Origin: GCA-016699835 sp964543905
GTDB lineage: Bacteria; Planctomycetota; Phycisphaerae; Phycisphaerales; UBA1924
Length of the DNA: 64,000 nucleotides
NCBI GenBank assembly: GCA_964543905.1
Contig: CAZIZO010000001.1
Location: 310,001 to 374,000, forward strand
Direction of reading: 5' to 3'
The stretch's first letter is position 1. Each line of letters starts with the position of its first letter. The position numbers and the translations under genes were made by a program. This document shows, piece by piece, positions 10,099-18,482 of this stretch. The notes under the pieces were generated by a model. It worked only from the letters and a program-made list of their open reading frames with translations. It was not told the DNA's origin and did no database searches.

Positions 10099-11055
10099 AT
10101 GAGCGACGAGGTGCTCCAACTTCCGTTTTCCTCACTCGACCAGTGGATCGCCTCGATCCGCACGCTCCCGCTGGGCGTGCACGCCCCGGCGATCGTGGCG
10201 CTGGTCGGTGGGCTCGTCCTGTGGAGCGCGGGCGGAAAGGTGCTCAAGCCCATGTCGGTGCTCCTCGGCGCTTGCGTCGGGGCGCTCATGGGAGGCCTGC
10301 TGCTTCCCATCGTCCTACCGGAAAAGGTTGGGAGCGTGCCGTCGCCCTATGTCGGCCTGGTCGCGGGCGTGTTCGTCGGCGCTCTGATCGCCGTCTCGCT
10401 CTTTCGCTTCGCGATGATGTGGGCCGGGGGGATCGCGTTGGGCCTCGCCGGGGTGCTCGGCGCGAGCGTCTACCTCTCGCACACGACCGGCCTCGACCTC
10501 CGCGGGCTCACCGCGCGTCAGGAGGACAAGAACCCCGCATTTCGGGAGCAGTTGGATTCGCTCCGAGCGGAACTCAACGACGCGGGCAAGGCCGTCATCT
10601 CCAACTTCAAAACTCGGCGTGATCAAGGCGAGGGCCTCGATCTCGGACGGGAGTTTTCCGAGGCCGGCCGCACCCTCGCCGCGACGCGCACACGCGAGTT
10701 TGTCGCCAACACGAGCGAGGACGCGAAAGCGCTCTGGAACGACCTGCCCGGGCAAAGCAAACTCATCGTGGCCGCGGCCGGGCTTGCCTCCGCGATCAGC
10801 GGCGTGCTCCTTGGGCTCTTCGCCCCGAGGAGCGCCGCGTCGGCGGTCACCGCCATGCTGGGAGCGGCGGTCGTCCTCTCCAGCAGCGTGTGGCTCCTGC
10901 GAGCGCTCGACGTCCAAGGATCCTGGCTGGATCAAAGCCCGACGGGATGGCTCATCATCGGGGGCGTGTTCGCGGCGATGGGCGTGGGGGTCCAAACCAG
11001 GCGCAGCGCCAAGAAGCCCGCCCCCGCTCCGAACGGCGAGGCGAAGCCCGCGTAA
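10099..11055 (+). CDS. multi-pass membrane protein, function unknown
   Basis: A 318-residue protein with about four hydrophobic segments in its first 130 residues (for example 'APAIVALVGGLVLWSAGG', 'YVGLVAGVFVGALIAVSLF', 'GGIALGLAGVLGASVYL'). A soluble helical stretch of about 100 residues follows, then three more membrane segments, and a Lys/Pro/Ala-rich cytoplasmic-looking tail. The glycine-rich paired helices recall the DUF4203/TMEM198 type of membrane protein, but this is only a resemblance. The start is the ATG after CCCCAATC; no clear ribosome site is present. It is divergent from pheA with a short intergenic region and converges on nuoN, with 21 bases between the two stops. No catalytic motif was seen. 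Confidence 0.75.
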   Translation: MSDEVLQLPFSSLDQWIASIRTLPLGVHAPAIVALVGGLVLWSAGGKVLKPMSVLLGACVGALMGGLLLPIVLPEKVGSVPSPYVGLVAGVFVGALIAVSLFRFAMMWAGGIALGLAGVLGASVYLSHTTGLDLRGLTARQEDKNPAFREQLDSLRAELNDAGKAVISNFKTRRDQGEGLDLGREFSEAGRTLAATRTREFVANTSEDAKALWNDLPGQSKLIVAAAGLASAISGVLLGLFAPRSAASAVTAMLGAAVVLSSSVWLLRALDVQGSWLDQSPTGWLIIGGVFAAMGVGVQTRRSAKKPAPAPNGEAKPA

Positions 11056-11076
11056 ACCTCAATCCGGGCGGTCGCG

Positions 11077-12786
11077 TTAGTTGGACTGAGCCTCGGCGAC
11101 CGGAGGCACGTCCTTCGCCGCGTGCTGCGTGCCCGAGGGCTTCTGAATGGCCGCCATCGCCCCCGTGTACTTCGCGCCGTACTTCGCGGTGTTGACAGCC
11201 AGGTCTCCGAGCACGGCAAAGACGAGCACGCCCGCCGCCGAGAGCCCCGCCGCCCATCCACGTCCGGGCTTGGGAACCAAACGAACGTCCTCGCCGCTGG
11301 AAGCCCGAGATTCGAGCATGGCGGCGCCCGCCAGGCGCAGGTAGTAGTACGCCGCGACTGCGGAGTTGAGCCCCAGCACCACGACGAGGGGGATCTCGCC
11401 GGCGGTGATGGCGCACGTAAAAAGCGGCAACTTGCCGAAGAACCCGAGCAGCGGCGGGAGGCCCAGGAGGCTGAGGCTGCAGATGACCATGCACCAGCCG
11501 AGGAGCGGGTGGTGCTTGCACAGCCCACGCAGGTCCTCGACCGACTCGATCTCGCGGGGCTCGCCGTCGGGACCGGGCGAGCGCTCGAGCGCGGCGACAA
11601 CGGCGAACGCGCCGACATTCATGACGCCGTAGCAGAAGAGGTAGAAGAGCACGGCCGCGACGCCGTTCTTCGTGAACTCCGCGGCGCTTGGGCCCGAGAT
11701 CACGCCGACGAGCATGTAGCCCGAGTGCGCGATCGACGAGTACGCGAGGATGCGTTTGACGTTGGTCTGCAAGATCGCGAGCACGTTCCCCACGGTCATG
11801 GTGAGGGCGGCGATCACCCAGAGGGTGACGCGCACGGGCTCGGGAAGTGAGCCCCCGACCTCCCCCACGCGAGGGGTGGTCCATCCGACGGCCGCGCACA
11901 GCAGGAGGATGGCGATGAAGCCGGCGGTCTTGGGAACAAAGGCGAGCATGCCCGAGACGGGCGCGGCCGCCCCTTCATACACGTCGGCCGTGTAGAAGTG
12001 CATGGGCACCGCCGCGATCTTGAAACAGATGCCGATGATCGCGAGGAGCAGGCCCGCGAGCGAGAGCGTGCTGAGCCCGGAGTTGGCGATGTGGCTTGCG
12101 ATCGCGTTCAGGTTGGTCGAGCCCGTGCCGCCGTAGAGCAGCGCGAAACCATAGAGGAAGACGGCGGCGCCGAGCGCGCCGAGGAAGAAGTACTTGACGC
12201 CCGCCTCACGGGCCTTGTTCCCCGCGGACGAGATCGCCACCATGATGTACGTCGGGAGGCTCGTCAGTTCGAGCGCGAGGAAGAGCCAGATCAGGTCGTC
12301 GGCGCTCGCGCAGAGCATCAGCCCGGTGATCGAGAAGAGGAAGAACGCGTAGAACTCGGCGCGGTTGCTCTTGAGCGGGTCAAACTTCGCCTGCCCCGAG
12401 GCGATCTGCGACTCGTGCTTGCGATCCACCGTGCCCGCGAGCATGGGAAGGATGAGCAGCGCGACAAACGGGATCATGCACTTCGCAAAGACCGGGAGGT
12501 TGGGCAGCAGCATCTGCCCGGACGCCGGCGTCACGTTCTCGCCGCCCGGGGTCCAGACCGGCTCGGGCGCCTCAAGCACCCGACCCGTCACATCGGCGAA
12601 GACCGTCTCGTGCAGGAAGGGCGTCGTCTTCCACGCGAACAGCATCGCCAGCGCCAGCCCGAGCCCCGTCACCATGGCGGTCAACTTCCGCACTTGCAAC
12701 GTGCGGGAAAGGCCCATCACCATCACCACGCAGGTCGTGGCGAACAGGATGATCTCGGGCCACAAGAAGGAGAGTCGCTCCATCAT
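11077..12786 (-). CDS. nuoN: NADH-quinone oxidoreductase subunit N
   Basis: Antiporter-like membrane subunit of complex I that helps translocate protons across the cytoplasmic membrane. The 569-residue protein has about 14 hydrophobic helices, and the family hallmarks are clear: 'ALELTSLPTYIMVA' (conserved Glu in TM5), 'KRILAYSSIAHSGYMLVG' and 'LLGLPPLLGFFGKLPLF'. The start overlaps the nuoM stop in an ATGA arrangement (12783-12786); the next codon is also ATG, so the exact start is ambiguous by one residue. It is the last gene of the nuoJKLMN run. The C-terminus ends in a short polar tail instead of a helix. The call is secure. Confidence 0.95.
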   Translation of the reverse strand: MMERLSFLWPEIILFATTCVVMVMGLSRTLQVRKLTAMVTGLGLALAMLFAWKTTPFLHETVFADVTGRVLEAPEPVWTPGGENVTPASGQMLLPNLPVFAKCMIPFVALLILPMLAGTVDRKHESQIASGQAKFDPLKSNRAEFYAFFLFSITGLMLCASADDLIWLFLALELTSLPTYIMVAISSAGNKAREAGVKYFFLGALGAAVFLYGFALLYGGTGSTNLNAIASHIANSGLSTLSLAGLLLAIIGICFKIAAVPMHFYTADVYEGAAAPVSGMLAFVPKTAGFIAILLLCAAVGWTTPRVGEVGGSLPEPVRVTLWVIAALTMTVGNVLAILQTNVKRILAYSSIAHSGYMLVGVISGPSAAEFTKNGVAAVLFYLFCYGVMNVGAFAVVAALERSPGPDGEPREIESVEDLRGLCKHHPLLGWCMVICSLSLLGLPPLLGFFGKLPLFTCAITAGEIPLVVVLGLNSAVAAYYYLRLAGAAMLESRASSGEDVRLVPKPGRGWAAGLSAAGVLVFAVLGDLAVNTAKYGAKYTGAMAAIQKPSGTQHAAKDVPPVAEAQSN

Positions 12787-14501
12787 CGCGTCGTCCTCAC
12801 GCTCGTCTCGTCCGGGTTCGTCATAGTGTTGGCCTCGGCGTGGGCACGATCGGGCGTAAGCACCGGCGCCGAGCGAGCCTTCTCCACGATGTCCACCGTG
12901 CGGGCGATCGGGGCGTTCAGGGCGTCCATCACGGGCTTGGGATACACGCCCAGCGCCAGGCACGCGACGGCGAGAGGGATCAACGTCCCTATCTCACGGC
13001 GAGTCAGATCGGAGGGAAGGTGATCGTCCGTCGCGTGGGACGCGCCCGCCTCGTGCGCGGGCCCATGTCCGTGCCCATGTCCGTGCCCATGCCCGTGCGG
13101 CTCAACCAACGGACCCCACACCACCTTGCCCAGCATGTACAGCAGGTACATCGCGGCGATGATCATGCCCACGCCCGCGACGGCGGCATACCAGGGCCCG
13201 AGCGAGCCGGCGGTGGCCCCGGGAACCTGTCCGCCCGTGAATCCGCCGCTGCTGCCCCACAACTGCGTGCCCCACGCGCTGCTCGCCTGGAAGGCCCCGG
13301 CGAGGCACAGGAACTCGCTCACAAAGCCGTTCAATCCCGGCAGCCCGACCGACGCCATCACAAAGAAGACCATGAACGTCGCCCACACGGGCATCTTGGC
13401 GGCGAGCCCGCCCAGTTCCTTCATGTTGCGGGTGTGGTAGCGCTCGTAGATCATGCCGATCAGGAGGAACAGGGCGCCGGTCGAGAGCCCGTGGTTGATC
13501 ATGTAGAGGATCGAGCCCTGCAATCCCGTGCGATTGAGCGCGAACATCCCCAGCATGCAGAAGCCCAGGTGGGCGACCGACGAGTACGCCACCAGTTTCT
13601 TCACGTCCGTCTGCACCCAGCAGATCAGCCCGCCGTACAGGATCCCGATGATGCAGAAGACGCCCAGCACGGGGGCATACTCGGCCACGGCCAGCGGCGT
13701 GAACGGCAGCACGAACCGGAAGATCGCGTACGTGCCCAACTTCAGCAGCACGCCGGCCAGGATTACCGAGCCCGCCGTCGGGGCCTCGGTGTGCGCCAGG
13801 GGCAACCACGTGTGCACCGGGAACAACGGAACCTTCACCGCGAAGCCGCACAGCAGCGCCAGCAGCACCCAGGCTTGCGCCGAGGCCGGCAGCGAGCGTG
13901 CCGTCGCCTCCAGCGTCGCGATATCAAACGTCCAGAGCCCCTGCTTCGCGGCATGGGCGAACGCGACGTAGACCAACCCCGCGAGCGCGATGACCGAACC
14001 CGTGAAGGTGTAGAGGAAGAACTTGATCGCCGCCTTCTTGCGGTTCGTCGAGCCGTAGAGGCTGATGAGCACGTACATCGGGACCAGCGTGAACTCGAAG
14101 CAGATGTAAAACAGGATGAGGTCGCGCGAGGCGAAGACGCCCGTCATCGCCGCCTGGAGCACCAGCAGCCAGGCGTAGTACGTCCTTGTGTTTTCCTTGA
14201 TTGCGGTCTTGGACGCGACGATGCAGATGGGCCCCAGCAGCAGCGTCAGGGCGATCAGCAGCATGGCGACCGAATCCGCCCCGACCGAGAGCGTCAGCCC
14301 CAACGTCGGCAGCCACGAGATCTCGGTGCCCAGTTGGAACTCGCCTCCAATATCCCAGTTGAACGCCCGAAGCGTTTGAACGCCCCAGAGCAGCGTCACC
14401 AGCGTGCCGACCAGGGCCACGCGGTACGCCCGCTCGGGCTTGGCCATCACGACGATGACCGCGAACGCCAGGGGCAGGACCATGAGCGACAGCAGCATCA
14501 T
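12783..14501 (-). CDS. nuoM: NADH-quinone oxidoreductase subunit M
   Basis: Proton-pumping antiporter-like subunit of complex I, 572 residues with about 14 membrane helices. Diagnostic segments include 'LILFYICFEFTLVPMYVLI' with the conserved Glu, 'HTWLPLAHTEAPTAGSVILA', 'VQTDVKKLVAYSSVAHLGF' and 'LPGLNGFVSEFLCL'. The start overlaps the nuoL stop by four bases (ATGA), as expected for translational coupling. Unusually, the loop before the last helix is rich in histidine (alternating His-Gly at 13050-13107), paralleling a larger His-rich loop in NuoL. The function call is secure; the role of the His loop is unknown. Confidence 0.96.
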   Translation of the reverse strand: MMLLSLMVLPLAFAVIVVMAKPERAYRVALVGTLVTLLWGVQTLRAFNWDIGGEFQLGTEISWLPTLGLTLSVGADSVAMLLIALTLLLGPICIVASKTAIKENTRTYYAWLLVLQAAMTGVFASRDLILFYICFEFTLVPMYVLISLYGSTNRKKAAIKFFLYTFTGSVIALAGLVYVAFAHAAKQGLWTFDIATLEATARSLPASAQAWVLLALLCGFAVKVPLFPVHTWLPLAHTEAPTAGSVILAGVLLKLGTYAIFRFVLPFTPLAVAEYAPVLGVFCIIGILYGGLICWVQTDVKKLVAYSSVAHLGFCMLGMFALNRTGLQGSILYMINHGLSTGALFLLIGMIYERYHTRNMKELGGLAAKMPVWATFMVFFVMASVGLPGLNGFVSEFLCLAGAFQASSAWGTQLWGSSGGFTGGQVPGATAGSLGPWYAAVAGVGMIIAAMYLLYMLGKVVWGPLVEPHGHGHGHGHGHGPAHEAGASHATDDHLPSDLTRREIGTLIPLAVACLALGVYPKPVMDALNAPIARTVDIVEKARSAPVLTPDRAHAEANTMTNPDETSVRTTR

Positions 14502-16786
14502 CGCAGCACCACCAGGAGAACGATCAGAAGGAGAACCGCCAACCCGCCCGCCATGCCGACCGCGTACCCGTGCAACTCGCCCGATTGGCTCGGGCGGATC
14601 GACTTCCCGACCGCCTTGGGCAGGTAGCCAAAGAGATTCACCAGCCCATCGACCAGGAACTGGTCGATCGCGTGGAAGATGTGGCTCAGCACGTGCAACG
14701 GACGCACGATCAGGAAGTCGTAAAACTCATCCACGTACCACTTGCCCTGCGCCCACTTCGCCAGCGGGCCAAAGGCCGGAAGGAGGGCGTCGGCCTTGCT
14801 CGTCGCCGCGTTCGTCCTCCCCATAAAGTGCAAGACGAACGCGATCGCGATGCCCACCGTGCCGACCACGCCCGAGACAACGTACATCGCCTTGTGCGGA
14901 TCGAACCCGAAGAACGACCCGGCGTGGACCTGCCCCTCGTGGGCCGCGGCCTCCGCATGCACGAACATCGGCGTAAAGGACGGGGCATGGTGCCCCGTCT
15001 GGGTCTGAGCCCCGGCCGCGGGCTCGTGGTGCGTGAAGGGGGTCTCGAAGGCGGCCGAACTCTTCTGAACAAGCCCCGCCACGGCGCCGTGCGACCCGCC
15101 CACGAAGGAGAGCCCCGTCGCGGCGAGCGACAGGACCGTGAGCGCCGCGAGGACGACGTTGATCGCCCAGCCCGGGGCGTGGGGGTGATGACCATGCCCG
15201 TGGTCGTCGTGCTTCGCGCGTGCGTCGTGCGCGTGCCCGTGATCGTGCGCTCCCCCGTGCCCGTGGTCGTGCCCGTGGTCGTCCGCGCCGTGCGACTCTT
15301 CGCCCATCTCGTACTGCATGGGCCCGACGAAGACGCGGAAGAAGACGCGGAAGGTGTAGTATGCCGTGAGGCCCGCGGTCAGGAGCAGGATCACGCCGAT
15401 CGGCGCCATCCCCGGCGTCACGAACGACTCCGCGAGGATCATGTCCTTGCTGAAGTAGCCGGCGGTGAACGGGAACCCGGCCAGGTTCAGGCACCCAACG
15501 AACATCCCGACCCCCACGACCTTCCACCCGGGCATCTTCATGACGCCGCTGAGTTTGCGCAGGTCGAGTTGTCCGCCGAAGCCGTGCATGACCGCACCGC
15601 AGCAGAGGAAGAGCAGCGCCTTGAAGAATGCGTGCGTGACGACGTGGAAGACGCCGCCCATGCTCGTGAGCACACCCAGGCCGGCGAACATGTAGCCCAA
15701 CTGGCTGACGGTCGAGTAGGCCATGATGCGCTTGATGTCGAACTGCGCCATCCCGATGGTCGCCGCCAGCAAGGCGGTCAGCGAACCAACCCACGCGACG
15801 GCGGGCAGGGCCCACGTGCTGCACAGGAACAAGGGGTAGGTACGGGCGACGAGGAAGACGCCCGCGGTCACCATCGTCGCCGCGTGGATCAGGGCCGAGA
15901 CGGGCGTGGGGCCTTCCATCGCGTCGGGCAACCAGACGTAGAGGGGCAACTGGGCCGACTTGCCGAACGCCCCGCCCATGAGCAGCACCGGGATCAGTTG
16001 GGCGATCATCGGCACCTGATCGAACTTGCCCGCCTTCATCGCGTCGATGTAGACCTGGGCCTTCTCGAACACCACGGCATACTCGACGCTGCCGAAGTGA
16101 ACGAACGTGAGGAAGACGCCCAAGGCGAGGAACAGGTCGCCGATGCGGTTCACGATGAAGGCCTTCTTCGCCGCCGCCACCGCGCTGGGCTTCTTGTAGA
16201 AGTATCCGATCAGCAGGTACGAGCACAGGCCGACGCCCTCCCAGCCCAGGTAGAGCAGGACCATGTTGTCGGCCATCACGAGACAGGACATCGAGAAGAC
16301 GAACAGGTTGAACGCGGCAAAGAAGCGGCAGTAGCCCACGCCGAGGTCGTGGCTCATGTACTCGCTCGCGTAGAGCGCGATGAGGGTCGCCAGACCGGTC
16401 ACAAAGAGCATCCAGACGAGCGTGAGCGGATCGACGTAGAGCGAGAAGTTGGCGACGAACGACGAACCGTCTCGCCAGGAGAAGGTGATCCAATCGAACG
16501 CGTGGGCGATCTGCACGCCGCCCATGCTCTCCCCGCGGGACAGGAACGTCGTCGCCACAAGGGCGAAGCACGACGCCAGCCCGGCCACGCTGATCCACGC
16601 CGGCAACTTCGTCTTGACCTTGAAGGCCGCGCACACCCCGCAGAGCACGCTCGCCAGGAGCGTGATCGCGGGGATGAAGAGCAGGGGCGAAGACCCGTGC
16701 GTCACGCCGTGCGTGCCGGCCGTCGCCGGGGCGTCGGCCGCGAGGGTCAGAAGGTTCGGGATGTCCAAGAGTGTCGTGAAGCCCAC
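14498..16786 (-). CDS. nuoL: NADH-quinone oxidoreductase subunit L
   Basis: The distal proton-pumping subunit of complex I, 762 residues, longer than the usual ~610-680. The family core is intact: 'LYLGWEGVGLCSYLLIGYFY' (conserved Glu), 'LPDAMEGPTPVSALIHAATM', 'QFDIKRIMAYSTVSQLGYM' and 'LAGFPFTAGYFSKDMI'. The extra length comes partly from a strongly His/Asp-rich loop at about residues 498-538 (15172-15295). The C-terminal region carries the lateral helix and the last membrane segment typical of NuoL ('WYVDEFYDFLIVRPL'). It overlaps nuoM by four bases and lies 105 bases after nuoK. The call is secure. Confidence 0.96.
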   Translation of the reverse strand: MGFTTLLDIPNLLTLAADAPATAGTHGVTHGSSPLLFIPAITLLASVLCGVCAAFKVKTKLPAWISVAGLASCFALVATTFLSRGESMGGVQIAHAFDWITFSWRDGSSFVANFSLYVDPLTLVWMLFVTGLATLIALYASEYMSHDLGVGYCRFFAAFNLFVFSMSCLVMADNMVLLYLGWEGVGLCSYLLIGYFYKKPSAVAAAKKAFIVNRIGDLFLALGVFLTFVHFGSVEYAVVFEKAQVYIDAMKAGKFDQVPMIAQLIPVLLMGGAFGKSAQLPLYVWLPDAMEGPTPVSALIHAATMVTAGVFLVARTYPLFLCSTWALPAVAWVGSLTALLAATIGMAQFDIKRIMAYSTVSQLGYMFAGLGVLTSMGGVFHVVTHAFFKALLFLCCGAVMHGFGGQLDLRKLSGVMKMPGWKVVGVGMFVGCLNLAGFPFTAGYFSKDMILAESFVTPGMAPIGVILLLTAGLTAYYTFRVFFRVFVGPMQYEMGEESHGADDHGHDHGHGGAHDHGHAHDARAKHDDHGHGHHPHAPGWAINVVLAALTVLSLAATGLSFVGGSHGAVAGLVQKSSAAFETPFTHHEPAAGAQTQTGHHAPSFTPMFVHAEAAAHEGQVHAGSFFGFDPHKAMYVVSGVVGTVGIAIAFVLHFMGRTNAATSKADALLPAFGPLAKWAQGKWYVDEFYDFLIVRPLHVLSHIFHAIDQFLVDGLVNLFGYLPKAVGKSIRPSQSGELHGYAVGMAGGLAVLLLIVLLVVLR

Positions 16787-16891
16787 GTGGTTGTTCTCAG
16801 TGTGAATCGATGCCCGACCGGATGTCCAACGTCATGCCGTCCTGCCCGCGACCTTGGCGCCATCGTCCTCCCGCGCGCCGTGCCGTGGGGC

Positions 16892-17257
16892 TTATCCCTG
16901 CATCTCGCGCCACTCCTCGGCGCTGAGGCTCTCCTTGCGGCGGAAGAGGAGCACGACCAGCGCGAGCGCCATCGCCGCTTCCGCCGCCGCCACCGTCAGC
17001 ACAAAGATCAGGAACGTCTGCCCAGTGAAGTTCAGGTGGTAGCGACCGAAGGCCACGAACGCGAGCCCCGCCGCCTGGAACATGAGTTCCGTGGTCAGGA
17101 ACATGATGATCAGGTTGCGCCGCGTGAGGAACCCGATCAGCCCGAGCACGAACATTGCCGCCGAGAGGAAGAGGTAGTGCGCCAGCGTGATCTCCGGCAG
17201 AAGAGCCGGGAATCCGCCCTGCGCAAGGGTCGAGATGGTCCATCCCGCGTCGCTCAT
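16892..17257 (-). CDS. nuoK: NADH-quinone oxidoreductase subunit K
   Basis: Small three-helix membrane subunit of complex I, 121 residues, typical in length. The hallmark stretch 'GFLTRRNLIIMFLTTELMFQ' contains the conserved Glu in TM2 used in proton transfer, followed by 'LTVAAAEAAMALALVVLLFRR' with the second conserved Glu. The start ATG overlaps the nuoJ stop by four bases, so the two are translationally coupled. The N-terminus has about 20 residues before the first helix ('ITLAHYLFLSAAMFVLGLIG'), slightly longer than in E. coli. The call is secure. Confidence 0.96.
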   Translation of the reverse strand: MSDAGWTISTLAQGGFPALLPEITLAHYLFLSAAMFVLGLIGFLTRRNLIIMFLTTELMFQAAGLAFVAFGRYHLNFTGQTFLIFVLTVAAAEAAMALALVVLLFRRKESLSAEEWREMQG

Positions 17258-18216
17258 GCCATCTCCTCCGGCTGGATCGCGTGCCCCTCGAGCCGCTTCG
17301 CCTGCCTCATCTTGGCTTCCTCATCCATCTGCACCTGCTTGCGGCTCAGGACCGTCGCCCCCAGCATCGCCATCAGCAAGATCACGCCCGCGATCTCGAT
17401 CGTGCCCGGATGGTCCCGCAACAGGTTGAACCCCAACGCCTCGACGTTGCGCACCGTCAGATTCTCCGGCCACTCGTTTCTGGGGATCAGCCGCTTCTCG
17501 CCCCGCAGACCCACGACCTCGATCGTCCCCTCGTTCCAGTCGATCTTCGCGTTCCCCTTCTCGTCCACCGCGACCTTCTCGCCCCGCTCCAGTTTTCCCG
17601 AGTTGTCCAGCACGCTCTGCACCTTGCGGGGCATCTCCGCGAGCAGCAGCGCGGTGCCGCTCTTGGGCGGCGGGGGCATCTCCCCCAACCCGCGGAAGAT
17701 CAGCGTCGTCAGGACCGCGAGGAGCACAAACCCGGCCACCGTCGCCGCCACCGGCTCCCGGGCCGTCGTGTCGTACTCCGTCAAAACCTCGATCTCGTCC
17801 TCCTCCGGGGCTTGCGTCGCCAGCATGATGACGAACAGATAGGTAATCAGGATGGCCCCGGCGTAGACGATCACCAGCGCCATCGTCATGAACTCCGCCG
17901 ACAAGAGCAGCAGCAGCCCCGACGACGCCAACACCACCATGATGAACCACAACGCCGCGTAGACCGGCCTGGGGTGCGTGATCACCCGCAGCGCCGCCCC
18001 CAGCGCCACCACCCCAAAGATGTAGAAGAAAATAACCGGGTGGTCCTTCCCGGCCTTCATGGTCAGCAGCAGGATCACCAATCCGGCGGCCACCGCGGCC
18101 AACAGCCCTCCCACCACCTGCGGCCTGGTCCCGCGACTGGGCAATGCCAAACACACGCCGACCCCGCCCAAGGCGAGCAGGCCGTACAGAAAAATGGGGT
18201 TGATGATGCTGTCCAA
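17254..18216 (-). CDS. nuoJ: NADH-quinone oxidoreductase subunit J
   Basis: Membrane subunit of complex I, five helices. Typical segments are 'INPIFLYGLLALGGVGVCLA', 'FFYIFGVVALGAALRV' and 'ALVIVYAGAILITYLFVIML' (the distorted helix of TM3). About 110 residues lie between the fourth and fifth helices, longer than in most NuoJ proteins, and include a charged non-membrane segment. I chose the TTG at 18216 because the family begins at the first helix; a GTG at 18330 in the same frame would add a non-hydrophobic 38-residue leader. Neither has a strong ribosome site. It is the first gene of the run; nuoA-I are not upstream. Confidence 0.9.
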   Translation of the reverse strand: MDSIINPIFLYGLLALGGVGVCLALPSRGTRPQVVGGLLAAVAAGLVILLLTMKAGKDHPVIFFYIFGVVALGAALRVITHPRPVYAALWFIMVVLASSGLLLLLSAEFMTMALVIVYAGAILITYLFVIMLATQAPEEDEIEVLTEYDTTAREPVAATVAGFVLLAVLTTLIFRGLGEMPPPPKSGTALLLAEMPRKVQSVLDNSGKLERGEKVAVDEKGNAKIDWNEGTIEVVGLRGEKRLIPRNEWPENLTVRNVEALGFNLLRDHPGTIEIAGVILLMAMLGATVLSRKQVQMDEEAKMRQAKRLEGHAIQPEEMA

Positions 18217-18418
18217 GGTCGTGCACTCGCCCCAGAGTTGCCCCAGGCCCGGGCCCGCGACGGCGGCACCCAAGGAGGCAAGGGTGTCAGGATAGTGGCG
18301 ACCAACCAGATGTTCAACTCGCGTCCCCACCCGTCCACAACCGACAGCCGCCTTCGCGACGACGCTGGTGATGCCCCGAGCCTGGATCCGACAAACAGTT
18401 CACGCGGCACGTGGAACG

Positions 18419-18448
18419 AAAAAAAGACCCCGGGACACATGCCCGGGG
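18419..18448 (-). terminator. rho-independent terminator for the 18483-21164 gene
   Basis: CCCCGGG (18428-18434) pairs perfectly with CCCGGGG (18442-18448) around a seven-base loop. On the minus strand the stem is followed by C and seven T (18425-18419). It lies 35 bases after the stop of the dockerin-tagged gene and insulates the nuo genes from it. Confidence 0.85.
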
Positions 18449-18482
18449 CCGACTGTTTTTCACGAAACGCACGTCCCTGTTC

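Noticed and set aside
14570..17842. A 1,090-codon plus-strand frame opposite nuoJ-L.
   Set aside because: It is the complement of strongly supported complex I genes and has an Arg/His/Glu-rich composition typical of antisense frames.
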